A stretch of 64,000 nt of DNA from Lewinellaceae bacterium (GCA_020636095.1 JACJYN010000010.1:186001-250000), one strand, 5' to 3'; counted from the first letter of the stretch, positions 34,447 through 43,864 are shown. Numbers and translations are program-made. Notes: generated by a model from the letters alone, not told the origin.

Positions 34447-35628
34447 ATGACAAAAAAGGTGATCCTCAAGGCCAAACGGGCCGCCGCAGTAGAACGTTTT
34501 CACCCCTGGATTTTCTCAGGGGCAGTGAAGCACATCGAAGGCGATGTAGTAGATGGAGACGTTGTCGAGGTTTATAAAGCCGACGGCGCCTATCTGGCGA
34601 CCGGCCACTACCAGAATGGTAGCATTACCGTCCGCTTATTTTCCTTTCAGCAGGTAGCCCCCGATCAGGATTTCTGGGATGCGAAAATTGGAAGCGCGCT
34701 GCAATACCGGCGCAATATCGGGCTTGCCGGCGACCGGCACACCAACTGCTTTCGGCTCACCCACGCCGAAGGAGATGGCCTGCCCGGCCTGATTATCGAC
34801 CTGTACCATAAAACTGCCGTAGTCCAGTGCCACTCCATTGGCATGCACCGGGAGATGGATAAGATCAGCCAGGCTTTACAAAATAATTTCGGCAATCAAC
34901 TGGAGGCCATATACGATAAAAGTGCCGAATCGCTCCCTGGCCAGTACGCAACCGGGGTAGAAAACCGCTATGTTTTTGGTGAAGGGGCGCCCGGCCCTGT
35001 CCTGGAATATGGCAATGCCTTCCAGGTCGACTGGGAAGAAGGGCAAAAAACGGGTTTCTTCCTTGATCAGCGGGAAAACCGCCGTTTGGCAGGCTTATAT
35101 GCCAAAGACAAGAAGGTGCTGAATGCCTTCTGCTATTCCGGAGGCTTTTCCATTTATGCTCTTCAGGCCGGCGCCCGTTTTGTCGACTCAGTAGATGTAT
35201 CGAAAAAGGCAATAGAGCTGACCGAGGCCAATGTCGCGCTCAACGGCCTGCCTGCCGAAAGGCATCAATCTCATGCGCTGGATGTGATGGACTTTCTCCG
35301 ATCGGCAGATAAGGACTACGGCCTGATGATCGTCGACCCCCCGGCTTTTGCCAAGAGCCTGAAAAAGCGCCATCAGGCGGTCCAGGGCTACAAGCGGCTC
35401 AACGCCCTGGCCATGTCCAGAATACGCCCGGGAGGCCTGCTTTTCACTTTTTCCTGTTCACAGGTAGTAGACCCGGCCTTATTTTACAATACGATCGTGG
35501 CGGCGGCTCTGGAAAGCGGACGCCAGGCGCGGGTGATGCACCAGCTCTCCCAGCCCCCCGACCATCCGGTAAGCATCTTCCATTCGGAGGGGTCTTATTT
35601 GAAAGGGTTGGTGTTATACATTGAGTGA
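34447..35628 (+). CDS. RlmI-like class I SAM-dependent rRNA methyltransferase
   Basis: 393 residues from the ATG at 34447; the ATG at 34390 lies in a terminator hairpin. N-terminal PUA domain at about 1-75 (RFHPWIFSGAVKHIEG, GHYQNGSITVRLFS). A central region (RYVFGEG, QKTGFFLDQRENRR) follows, then a Rossmann methyltransferase domain with NAFCYSGGFSIYAL (SAM motif I) and MIVDPPAFAKSLKK (motif IV). This is the layout of RlmI/RlmK-L C5-cytosine 23S rRNA methyltransferases. The exact target base is not proven. It is convergent with nhaA, 14 bp between stops. Confidence 0.88.
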   Translation: MTKKVILKAKRAAAVERFHPWIFSGAVKHIEGDVVDGDVVEVYKADGAYLATGHYQNGSITVRLFSFQQVAPDQDFWDAKIGSALQYRRNIGLAGDRHTNCFRLTHAEGDGLPGLIIDLYHKTAVVQCHSIGMHREMDKISQALQNNFGNQLEAIYDKSAESLPGQYATGVENRYVFGEGAPGPVLEYGNAFQVDWEEGQKTGFFLDQRENRRLAGLYAKDKKVLNAFCYSGGFSIYALQAGARFVDSVDVSKKAIELTEANVALNGLPAERHQSHALDVMDFLRSADKDYGLMIVDPPAFAKSLKKRHQAVQGYKRLNALAMSRIRPGGLLFTFSCSQVVDPALFYNTIVAAALESGRQARVMHQLSQPPDHPVSIFHSEGSYLKGLVLYIE

Positions 35629-35642
35629 AATTCGATCCATCC

Positions 35643-36968
35643 TTATCCTGTTTCGTCTTGAGGCAAAGACCAACGTAGCAGGAAGTAACCCAGTGCACCG
35701 GCCACCAAAGATCCGGCGAGAATGCCCAGCTTAGCCTGGGCCAGCAAGGCGCCATCTTCCAGGGCCAGGTTGGCAATAAACAGGGCCATGGTAAAACCTA
35801 TGCCTCCCAGAAAACCCAACCCCGCCATTTGTGTCCAGTTGGCGCCGGTAGGCAGGCCGGCTACCCTCAGGCGGACGGCTACCCAGGAAAAAACTACTAT
35901 ACCCACTATTTTGCCAACGAGAAGCGCTACTGCAATGTGAAGGAATAATGGCTGATAAGCTACCTCCAGGCCACCCCGCAACATGACTCCGGCATTGGCT
36001 AATGCGAAGAGCGGCATAACGAAATAAGCTACAAAATCGTTGAGTAGGTATTCCATTCGCTGAAGGGGAGGTTGTACCGCCCGCACGTTGCTTTTAAGGC
36101 CCGCCAGTGTATCCAACTCCTTTTGCGGCAGAAAAGGGCCGCCCTCTTTTGCCTTTTCAATCCGAAAATCATCGAGAAAATCCCGGATGCTTTGGGTGAA
36201 GTGCTTTAAACGAATGTTATTGGTTGCAGGTACCGTAAAGGCGACCAATACGCCGGCAATAGTGGGATGTATGCCCGATTTGAACACATAATACCACACA
36301 CCAGCCCCAACTATGATGTACACCCAGTTGCGTTTGATGCTAAACAAAAAATTACAAATGAAAAGGAAAGCGAGCAGGCTGGCCGAGATAGCCAGCGCGT
36401 TCCAATCTACTTCATGAGCATAAAACAGCGCGATGACCAGCACTGCGCCAATATCATCAACAATAGCAAAAGCCGTAAGAAATACTTTGAGGCTCAAGGG
36501 CGCCCGGCTGCCCAGTAAGGAAAGGATACCTAAAGAAAATGCTATGTCTGTCGCCATGGGGATTCCCCAGCTTTCTATCCCTTCGTTACCCCGGTGCAGC
36601 AGAAAAAACAGCCCTGCCGGCACTAACATGCCTCCCAGTGCCGCCACCATCGGCAAGGCGGCTTTGCGAAAGCTGGACAGTTCGCCGTCGATGACTTCCC
36701 GCTTGATCTCCAGCCCGATGGAAAAAAAGAAAATGGCCATCAGGCCGTCATTTACCCAAAGCAGCAGGGGCTTGGAAAAGCTGGATGTTCCTATTGTGAC
36801 AGACACCGGGGTTTCCCACAGGCTAAAGTAAAAGCCTGACAAGGGAGAATTGGCCCAGGCCAACGCTATTACAGTACAGATAATCAGTAATATGCCACTG
36901 GAAGCCTCCTGGCGGATAAACTGGCGAAAGGGCAATGTGAGATTGTGAATTAGTTGGCTTGGTTGCAT
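35643..36968 (-). CDS. nhaA: Na+/H+ antiporter NhaA
   Basis: Inner-membrane antiporter expelling Na+ for H+, used in pH and salt homeostasis. 441 residues with about 12 hydrophobic segments. Landmarks are GLMAIFFFSIGLEIKREV, ATDIAFSLGILSLLG and the ion-binding Asp pair in FAIVDDIGAVLVIALFY. The N-terminus before the first helix is slightly long, and a loop (about 250-290) is richer in charged residues than in E. coli NhaA (388 residues). No regulator is nearby. Confidence 0.93.
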   Translation of the reverse strand: MQPSQLIHNLTLPFRQFIRQEASSGILLIICTVIALAWANSPLSGFYFSLWETPVSVTIGTSSFSKPLLLWVNDGLMAIFFFSIGLEIKREVIDGELSSFRKAALPMVAALGGMLVPAGLFFLLHRGNEGIESWGIPMATDIAFSLGILSLLGSRAPLSLKVFLTAFAIVDDIGAVLVIALFYAHEVDWNALAISASLLAFLFICNFLFSIKRNWVYIIVGAGVWYYVFKSGIHPTIAGVLVAFTVPATNNIRLKHFTQSIRDFLDDFRIEKAKEGGPFLPQKELDTLAGLKSNVRAVQPPLQRMEYLLNDFVAYFVMPLFALANAGVMLRGGLEVAYQPLFLHIAVALLVGKIVGIVVFSWVAVRLRVAGLPTGANWTQMAGLGFLGGIGFTMALFIANLALEDGALLAQAKLGILAGSLVAGALGYFLLRWSLPQDETG

Positions 36969-37067
36969 GAATATCAGAAGGTTGGTTGATCTTGCTTTTT
37001 AACATGAAACAGAGGCCTCATGTTTGGAGCGCTCAACTGATATCAATGCGATGTATTCGCGGTTTCA

Positions 37068-38705
37068 CTAACTCAGCCGGCCCTTACGCTGTTCTTCCGC
37101 CTTTACCCGAATCTCATCCAGAGCTTGCTCTACAGCCTCTACCACGTCATCTTTGCCCAGTTCCCGGGCAGCCTGAAGTTTACCCTTAAGCGCCTGTACT
37201 CTTTGGGGCCCGCGCTCCAGCGCCCGTTCAAACTGTTGCAGGGCATCTTCCGGGCGGCCCTGCTCCAGTAACCATTCCCCGTAGAGCTCATAGGAAGGTT
37301 TAACTACTTCCGGAGGGCCATAAGAATAGCTGACATTGTCTTGCAAATCCGTAGCTTGTTTCAGCCAGCGCTCTGCTTCCTCAGGTTGTCCTTTGAGCGC
37401 GGCGAGCAAGCCTTTTAATTCCAGTTCCAGAATATAGGCCTGGTCGATATCCATCTGGTTTGCCTGGCCATAGCTGCCGCCGGCGCCACACATCGGCGCC
37501 CCTTCACTGTCCACAGACATAGACGCCTGCTGGCGCTCAGAGGCCATCGCTTCCAATATAGCTGCTACCCCGGAAGCATCCTTTTTGCGGAAAGCTTTCA
37601 TTCCTTCCAGGAAGGAGGCAATGGCATGGAAGGTGATATTGAGTTCCTCCAGATTCATCTCGATATCGGCAACGGGGCTGTCCCAGGCTTCCATTTCCAC
37701 TAGATAATTGCCCTTCATCCGGACCAGATAAGAGCGGGCGCTCTTACTGGGGAGCTCTTTGGTGTAAGCTTCCATCTGCTCCATAATGCGAAGGGCATCC
37801 TCCTGCCTGCCCTGCTGCAAATAGCCGTAGAGCAACCAGTGAAAAGCATGATAGGAACGGGCGTCATTGTCCAGTTCTTTGCGTTCCATTCGCGTGATGC
37901 TGGCGGCATAGGAGGCTTCATTAGACGCGACGACCTCGTGCCACATGCCCAGGGCTACATAAATATGAGAAGGCATGTGCAGGGCGTGCGCCGCATCGGG
38001 CGCTACCTCCGAATAACTGTCTGCCGCCCGCTTGGCCAGCCGGGCGTGGCCGGGATCGTCATAAGAGTGGATCAAATAGTGTAAAGCCCCCGGATGTTTG
38101 GGGTTTTCTTTCAGGATACCTTCGGCGATAGCCGCCCCTTTTTCATAGGCTTCCTCATCACGCCCTACCGGAACGGCGCCCAAAAGGGATAATGCATAAA
38201 ATGCGGCTACCTCATGGCTATTGGGGTATTTTTCATACAACTGTTCCATAAAAGCGGCATAGGCTTTGTCCCGTTCCACTTTCTCTCCTTCTCCATACAG
38301 CACTTCCACGGCTTGTAAAAAGTCCCGTTCCATATCAGTCCCGGCTTTTTCCATCCGCTCACCGGCAGTAGGCGCCAGTTTATCCAGGACGGCTTTTGCT
38401 TCTTCATAATTCTGCTGGCGCCACAGGCCGTGGTTGTGAGTCATTGCTTCGCCCCAATAAGCCATAGCGAAGTTGGGGTCGATTTCCCGGGCTTTTTGAA
38501 ATTCGGCGCGCGCATCTTCGTATTCAAAGCTGTGCAACAGCAGCAACCCTTTTTCGAAAAAAGGCTGTGCCGCATCTGCACCCGTCACTTTCAGATGAAT
38601 TTCTCCCAGCCGGGAGGCAGACTCTTCCTCCCCGGGCTGCGGGTTGGTGCATTGAACTGCCCATAGAGCCAGGACAACGAGGATCAAAGAAGCAGGGATT
38701 TTCAT
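37068..38705 (-). CDS. TPR-repeat lipoprotein
   Basis: 545 residues. Lipobox at C19 (LWAVQCTNP). Tetratricopeptide-type helical repeats fill the protein: an N-terminal cluster (FEYEDARAEFQKAREIDPNFAMAYWGEA), a middle part with HYLIHSYDDPGHARLAKRA and ALHMPSHIYVALGMWHEV, and C-terminal repeats (EEAERWLKQATDL, ALQQFERALE). The His-containing HSYDDPGH and HMPSHI strings are strongly conserved-looking and might bind a metal; this is inference. Function is unknown. The gene is a single unit, 99 bp upstream of nhaA on the same strand. Confidence 0.8.
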   Translation of the reverse strand: MKIPASLILVVLALWAVQCTNPQPGEEESASRLGEIHLKVTGADAAQPFFEKGLLLLHSFEYEDARAEFQKAREIDPNFAMAYWGEAMTHNHGLWRQQNYEEAKAVLDKLAPTAGERMEKAGTDMERDFLQAVEVLYGEGEKVERDKAYAAFMEQLYEKYPNSHEVAAFYALSLLGAVPVGRDEEAYEKGAAIAEGILKENPKHPGALHYLIHSYDDPGHARLAKRAADSYSEVAPDAAHALHMPSHIYVALGMWHEVVASNEASYAASITRMERKELDNDARSYHAFHWLLYGYLQQGRQEDALRIMEQMEAYTKELPSKSARSYLVRMKGNYLVEMEAWDSPVADIEMNLEELNITFHAIASFLEGMKAFRKKDASGVAAILEAMASERQQASMSVDSEGAPMCGAGGSYGQANQMDIDQAYILELELKGLLAALKGQPEEAERWLKQATDLQDNVSYSYGPPEVVKPSYELYGEWLLEQGRPEDALQQFERALERGPQRVQALKGKLQAARELGKDDVVEAVEQALDEIRVKAEEQRKGRLS

Positions 38706-38833
38706 AACGTATTTTTAGGTTAAAACTTATTAATTAGTTCTGATTATGCTGTTAAGGGGTTTGGGGGAAAATGGATTGCAGTAGAAAAGATAAATAATAA
38801 GGTACTGCCTTTCGCAATGGTTGAAATCTGTTT

Positions 38834-39562
38834 TCATGATTCGAGGTAAATACCCCGCCAGAAATCCGCCTCCGCCTGTACACCCGTCCCGGTATCATTG
38901 ATAAACGCCTTCTTGGTCTCGTACACTTTCAGCTTCCCCTGCTCCATCAGCCCAATGCGGTCCCCCATAATGAGGGCTTCCTTCAGTCCATGCGTAACGA
39001 ACAGGGCCGTGATGGCAAACGCTTTAGCCATGCGCTTCAGCAATTGCTGCATACTCGCCCGGGTCTCGGCATCGAGAGCGCCGAAGGGTTCGTCCAGCAG
39101 CAGCACTTTGGGATTGATAATGAGCGCGCGGCCAAAGGCCACCCGCTGCCGCTGCCCGCCCGAAAGCTGATGGGGCATTTTTCGGGCTTGCTCGGGTAGT
39201 TCGAGGTTGGCCAGCATCTCCCCTACCCGTTTCCGGACCACTCCTTCCTGCGTCTTTCGCAGGCGCAATCCAAAAGCTACATTCTCAAATACGTTGAGGT
39301 GCGGAAACAAGAGTGGTTCCTGATAAAGGTAAACGATGTTGCGGCGATTGGGAGGCAACGGCCTCATATCCTGCCCTTCCAGCACGATTTCACCCTCGTC
39401 CGGGCTTTCCAGCCCCGCCAGGATTTTCAACAGCGTAGTCTTTCCACTGCCTGAACGGCCGAGAATGCTGAGCATCTCGTGCTCGGCCAACTGCAGGCTC
39501 AAGTCGTCCAGGACTTGTTCCGCCCCAAAACATTTATTGATATTTTTCGCTTCTAAAAACAT
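38834..39562 (-). CDS. ABC importer ATPase (YnjD/PotA-like)
   Basis: 242 residues. Walker A GRSGSGKTT at about 35-43, Q-loop in YLYQEPLLFPH, signature LSGGQRQR, Walker B VLLLDEPFGALD, and H-loop in LFVTHGLKEA. It energises the two permeases encoded upstream, for uptake of an unknown small solute. It is the last gene of the receptor-YnjB-permease-permease-ATPase series. Its leader carries palindrome 39576-39613. Confidence 0.88.
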   Translation of the reverse strand: MFLEAKNINKCFGAEQVLDDLSLQLAEHEMLSILGRSGSGKTTLLKILAGLESPDEGEIVLEGQDMRPLPPNRRNIVYLYQEPLLFPHLNVFENVAFGLRLRKTQEGVVRKRVGEMLANLELPEQARKMPHQLSGGQRQRVAFGRALIINPKVLLLDEPFGALDAETRASMQQLLKRMAKAFAITALFVTHGLKEALIMGDRIGLMEQGKLKVYETKKAFINDTGTGVQAEADFWRGIYLES

Positions 39563-39575
39563 GAGTATTAATAGA

Positions 39576-39613
39576 TTAGATTTTCCAGATTTTAAAAATC
39601 TGGAAAATCTTAA
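39576..39613. repeat. Short perfect-stem palindrome, copy 2 (ABC operon spacer)
   Basis: TTAGATTTTCCAGATTTT and its inverse AAAATCTGGAAAATCTTAA form a 15-bp perfect stem. It is closely related to 184-220. It lies in the 61-bp spacer between the second permease and the ATPase. Confidence 0.6.
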
Positions 39614-39623
39614 ATCTTAAATC

Positions 39624-40409
39624 TCAAATCACTTTTGAAAAAACATAACGCTTGTTCAACCACAGCAGCACGATCGGCGGCAGCACCAGCAAACAGCTGG
39701 CCAGCGCTGCGAAAAATATATTCGCCTCGTTTACATACTGAAACACTTTCAAGGTCAGGGTCTGCACTTTTCCCACGCCGATAAGGGCCGTCAACCCATA
39801 TTCAAACCAGGAAATTAAAAAAAGCTGAAAAAAACAAGTCAATATCGGGCCTTTTGCCACTGGCAGCAACACCTTGGTATAAGCCTGCCAGGAATTGCCT
39901 CCCAGGGTAGCGATCAATTGTTCCAGGGCCAGCAGGCGCTCCGTCCAAAAGCTGGTGAAAAAAATAATGCCATAGGGTAAAGTTATAAAAAACTGAGCAA
40001 GGGCCACCCCCTCCAACTTTCCAGAAAGGCCGGTGCGGATAAAAAAATACTGCAGGCAGGCCGCCAGGATCACAGGAGCGAATACGTAGGGCAGATAGGC
40101 CAGCACCAACCAGCGATGCCGATACCGGTGATAGGCTACCTGCTTGCTCACCCAAAAACTGCCGAAAGTCGATACAGTGGTTATACTCAAAGAAAGGGCC
40201 AATGACAGGAACAGGCTTTCGCCCAGGCCCGCCTGCATGCTCCATACGGCCTGCCAGTTGGCCAGCGTCCATGCGCCGGGCAGCAAAGCGGGATAGGCCC
40301 AGCGCCGGCCCAGCGAAAGCATCAGCAGGAAGACAAAAGGAAAAAGGAGGACGGCTATGATGGCGGGGGCGGCCCAGCCTATTTGGCTTTTTTGTTCTTT
40401 CCTGTTCAT
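39624..40409 (-). CDS. ABC importer permease, second subunit
   Basis: 261 residues, about six transmembrane helices. It has the EAA-type cytoplasmic loop (LEQLIATLGGNSWQAYTKVLLP) that docks on the ATPase. In E. coli, YnjC is a single protein with two such halves; here the halves are separate genes. Start ATG 40409. Element R7 fills most of the 175-bp gap to the first permease. Confidence 0.82.
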   Translation of the reverse strand: MNRKEQKSQIGWAAPAIIAVLLFPFVFLLMLSLGRRWAYPALLPGAWTLANWQAVWSMQAGLGESLFLSLALSLSITTVSTFGSFWVSKQVAYHRYRHRWLVLAYLPYVFAPVILAACLQYFFIRTGLSGKLEGVALAQFFITLPYGIIFFTSFWTERLLALEQLIATLGGNSWQAYTKVLLPVAKGPILTCFFQLFLISWFEYGLTALIGVGKVQTLTLKVFQYVNEANIFFAALASCLLVLPPIVLLWLNKRYVFSKVI

Positions 40410-40437
40410 TTTACTGGTTTGTAATGAATATTCGTAC

Positions 40438-40552
40438 CTATTTAGGTATTATGGTATTTCGGCATTATGGTTTTGTGGCCAGGCATCTGCAACGCCTCTG
40501 TGAGCCTCCGTCCGCAATACCGGGACACCATAAAACCGAAATACCTAAATAG
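40438..40552. repeat. Palindromic element R7 between two permease genes
   Basis: CTATTTAGGTATT is a perfect 13-bp terminal inverted repeat. Further partial pairing follows (CGGTTTTATGG in inverse). GTAATGAAT occurs just left (40421-40429) and right (40552-40560), a possible 9-bp target duplication. A single related end (CCATAAAACCGAATACCTAA) is at 63498-63521. Confidence 0.65.
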
Positions 40553-40584
40553 TAATGAATGTTTTTTATCATTTAGCTGGAGTT

Positions 40585-41421
40585 TCACTTCCTCTTTCTC
40601 AACAACCCTGCTACCAGAGCAATAACGATGATCGAATACACCACACTTATGGTGTAGGCCTGGGGGATGTCTCCCAGGTTGAACCGCTGTAGTTTTTGTA
40701 TGGTTAGAACAGCAACCATCTGGCGGGACTGGCTTCCCAGAAGCAAGGGAATCTCATAGGAGCCCATTACAAAGAGGAAGTAGAGCACCACCGTTGCAAA
40801 AGAACGGCGCAGCAACACGGGGGCGGCCACCCGCCAGTTGGCCTGCCGCCGGGTGGCGCCCAGGGTGAAAGCCTGTTGCATCAGGCCCTTCAGCTCCTCG
40901 TGGTAGTACATTTGGGTATAGAGAATGAGGAAGAAAGGCAACGCCATGAAAAAGTGGGCGGTGATAATGCCAATACCATATTGCCCGTTGACCCAATCCG
41001 GAAACTGGCTCAGGCCGTCGACCAGGCCCAACTGATAGGCCAGCCGCGACAGCGCCCCTCCCTTCGATAGTAATTGAAAGATCAAAAAGGCCATCACAAT
41101 GGAAGGGATGGCCAGCGGCAAGTAAATAAAAAAAGACAAAGGGCCGTTTTCAAAGGTTCGGGGCCGCCGCATCACCAGCAGCAGGGCCAATCCCGCCGCC
41201 AACCCAATGGAAACCAGTGCCACGTAAATACTGAAAGCCATCGTCTCCCAAAATCTGGCCGATCCGAGAACGGCCCGCCAATGATCAAGGGTAAACCCTT
41301 CACTGAGGATGCCCGTCAGGCCGAGGCTAAACAGCAGCGCATAACCGATACCCAGCAGTAGAGGGAAGGCCGTGAATGCCAAGAAGAGGCCCAGTCCGAT
41401 GTATGTGCTTGGTTTTTGCAT
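40585..41421 (-). CDS. ABC importer permease, first subunit
   Basis: 278 residues, about six transmembrane helices. The ATPase-docking loop is LMQQAFTLGATRRQANWRVAAPVLLRRS. Best viewed as the N-terminal half of a YnjC-like permease. The start ATG (41421) is preceded within four bases by heptamer array C, so the array itself forms the ribosome-binding region. No Shine-Dalgarno sequence is visible. Confidence 0.82.
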   Translation of the reverse strand: MQKPSTYIGLGLFLAFTAFPLLLGIGYALLFSLGLTGILSEGFTLDHWRAVLGSARFWETMAFSIYVALVSIGLAAGLALLLVMRRPRTFENGPLSFFIYLPLAIPSIVMAFLIFQLLSKGGALSRLAYQLGLVDGLSQFPDWVNGQYGIGIITAHFFMALPFFLILYTQMYYHEELKGLMQQAFTLGATRRQANWRVAAPVLLRRSFATVVLYFLFVMGSYEIPLLLGSQSRQMVAVLTIQKLQRFNLGDIPQAYTISVVYSIIVIALVAGLLRKRK

Positions 41422-41424
41422 TTT

Positions 41425-42563
41425 GGTGTTCGGGAGTTCGGTATTCGGTGTTCGGTGTTCGGAGTTCGGTATTCGGTATTCGGTATTCGGGAGTTCGGGG
41501 TTCGGGAGTTCGGTGTTCGGAGTTCGGTGTTCTGCGAGTTCAGGGTTCTGGAGTTCGGTATTCAGGGGTTCTGGGTTCTGGAGTCTCGGTGTTCTGGAGT
41601 TCTGGGGTTCGGTATTCGGTATTCGGTGTTCTGGGGTCTGGAGTTCGGTGTTCGGTATTCGGAGTTCTGGAGTTCTGGGGTCTGGAGTTCGGGGTCTGGG
41701 GTCTGGAGTTCGGTATTCGGGGTTCTGGGTTCTGGGGTCTGGTGTCTGGAGTTCGGTATTCGGAGTCTGGAGTTCGGTATTCGGTATTCGGTGTCGGTGT
41801 TCGGGGTTCGGTGTTCGGTGTCTGGAGTTCGGTATCTGGAGTTCTGGAGTTCAGGGTTCGGTATTCGGTATTCGGTATTCGGGTTCTGGAGTTCGGGGTT
41901 CGGTATTCGGTATTCGGGGTTCTGGAGTTCAGGGAGTTCGGGAGTTCGGTATTCGGGGTTCGGGAGTTCGGTATTCGGGAGTTCGGTATTCGGTATTCGG
42001 TGTTCGGTGTTCGGGGTTCGGTGTTCGGTGTTCGGGAGTTCGGTATTCGGAGTTCGGGAGTTCGGGGTTCGGTATTCGGTATTCGGTATTCGGGGTTCGG
42101 GAGTTCGGGGTTCGGTATTCGGTATTCGGGGTTCGGGAGTTCGGGAGTTCGGGAGTTCGGTATTCGGGAGTTCGGTATTCGGTATTCGGTGTTCGGTGTT
42201 CGGTATTCGGTATTCGGGGTTCGGGAGTTCGGTATTCGGTGTTCGGGGTTCGGGAGCTCGGGGTTCGCATTCCGAACCTGCGAACTGCGAACCTGCGAAC
42301 TCCGAACCTGCGAACTGCGGACCTCCGAACTCCGAACCTCCGAACTGCGAACCTCCGAACTGCGAACCGCGAACCGCGAACCTCCGAACTCCGAACCTCC
42401 GAACCTGCGAACTGCGAACTGCGAACCTCCGAACTGCGAACCGCGAACCGCGAACCTCCGAACTCCGAACCTGCGAACCTCCGAACTGCGAACCTCCGAA
42501 CTGCGAACCTCCGAACTGCGAACCTGCGAACCTCCGAACCTCCGAACCTCCGAACTCCGATAA
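41425..42563. repeat. Heptanucleotide array C (about 1.1 kb, two opposed halves) inside an operon
   Basis: From 41425 to about 42262 the units read TTCGGTA, TTCGGTG, TTCGGAG and TTCGGGG, with some 8-mers and TTCTGG variants. From about 42268 to 42563 they read as the complement (CGAACCT, CGAACTG, CGAACTC). The switch is at GGTTCGCATTCCGAACC. The array fills the whole space between the YnjB-like stop and the permease start. All large ORFs in it, on both strands, are artefacts of the 7-bp period. Confidence 0.95.
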
Positions 42564-42567
42564 AACC

Positions 42568-43788
42568 TCACTGAATGATCTCCTTTCTGAAGTCCTCCGC
42601 CAGGCGGATCATATATTCCGGCGCCAGTTCCATCAGCGCCTTATCCTGTATTTCCGGCCGGGCAGGCGCGTAGCGCCGGTTGGGCAGGGCCCGGAATTTT
42701 TCACGCCATTCTTCCGGTAGTTGATCCATTGCCAGCACTGTACCGTCCCCCCAAACTGCGGGGTCCTGCTTTTTGTATTGCGCCTCCGGGGAGATCAGGA
42801 AATTGCAAACCACCATGGCGCCCGCTTTATTGGGCGAATAACGGGAAATGCCCATGTAGTGGGAATTCTGTATCGTCCCTGCCTGCCAGACGTAAGCGCG
42901 GGCGCTTTCCGGAAAAAGGCCCTGCAGGATTTTATTGTCCACCTCACAGTCATTATTGCTCATAGTGAACCACAATTCGCCGTTGGCAAACATCTGATGC
43001 ATAGGGGCCACCCCTTCCGGATAGGTGCGCCCTTCCTTCCACAAGTATGGCTTCAATTGCCGGATGTACGCCCACAACTGAGGCGCATAGATATTGTACT
43101 TTGCCTCATCAAAAGGCCCGTTGAGTGATCCGGGGCCGCCGGCGATGTCGATCAAGAGTATCTTCAGAAAGGTCAGGCCTGTAAACTGGTTATCAAACGT
43201 AAACCGCCCGGGATGGGCCTGCACAAAGTCCAGCAGCGCTTCCCTGTCCTGCGGCGGATCAGCCACTTTAAGCGAATCGTAAATCATCACCATCTGCACA
43301 TTGCCCCAGGGGCATTCGAAGCCATTGGCCGGTTGCTGAAAATCGACGCCGATAAAGGGGTTGTCAAAGTCAATATACCGGGCGTTGGGCAGCTTATCCG
43401 TCCAGGGGCCAAACAGGGCTCCGAGTTGCCGGAGCTGGTAGAAGGTCTCTCCGTTGATCCACATCAGGTCGAGCTCGCTATCGGGCTTGCCGGCCTGCAG
43501 TTCGGCCATGAGATTCTGAACGATGATGCTGCCCTGCCCGTTGGCGATCTGAAGGTCAATCTCAAATTGCTCCTTAAGCGCCGGACGGACGTAATCCTGC
43601 ATATAGGCGTTGATCAGCGGGTCGCCGGGCCACATCATCAGGTTGACCGTACTTCCGCGGCCTTTGGCTTCAACCTGTTCCCAGCTGAGGGAAGCAAGAT
43701 CTTCTGTACTCCCGGCTTGGTTCTCCCTGCCGCATGACCAAATAAAGAGGGCCGACAGCAGGAGTATCCAGGTTATTTTATTATTCAT
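42568..43788 (-). CDS. ynjB: YnjB-family ABC transporter substrate-binding lipoprotein
   Basis: 406 residues from the ATG at 43788 (MNNKITWILLLSALF), with a lipobox Cys at about 19 (FIWSCGRE). Upstream in-frame codons to 43995 are not conserved in character. Landmarks match E. coli YnjB: DLMWINGETFYQLRQ, FECPWGNVQMVMIYD, LKPYLWKEGRTYPEG and ICNFLISPEAQYKKQDPAVW-type text near the end (here VVCNFLISPEAQYKKQ). The E. coli system has been guessed to import thiamine or a related compound; that is unproven. It follows the TonB receptor gene by 76 bp, so the receptor may supply its ligand. Confidence 0.85.
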   Translation of the reverse strand: MNNKITWILLLSALFIWSCGRENQAGSTEDLASLSWEQVEAKGRGSTVNLMMWPGDPLINAYMQDYVRPALKEQFEIDLQIANGQGSIIVQNLMAELQAGKPDSELDLMWINGETFYQLRQLGALFGPWTDKLPNARYIDFDNPFIGVDFQQPANGFECPWGNVQMVMIYDSLKVADPPQDREALLDFVQAHPGRFTFDNQFTGLTFLKILLIDIAGGPGSLNGPFDEAKYNIYAPQLWAYIRQLKPYLWKEGRTYPEGVAPMHQMFANGELWFTMSNNDCEVDNKILQGLFPESARAYVWQAGTIQNSHYMGISRYSPNKAGAMVVCNFLISPEAQYKKQDPAVWGDGTVLAMDQLPEEWREKFRALPNRRYAPARPEIQDKALMELAPEYMIRLAEDFRKEIIQ

Positions 43789-43864
43789 ACGCTGTTTATT
43801 GTCACTTGAAAACCTCAAGAATTCAAGGGTTTGAAAACCCCATAGCTCATGACAGCCTGTCAAC

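Noticed and set aside
41372..42720. Four open frames of 340-430 codons across array C, on both strands
   Set aside because: They consist of repeating FGVRCSE- or RTPNTEY-type text created by a 7-bp period lacking stops. They overlap each other on both strands and show no start region or fold signal.
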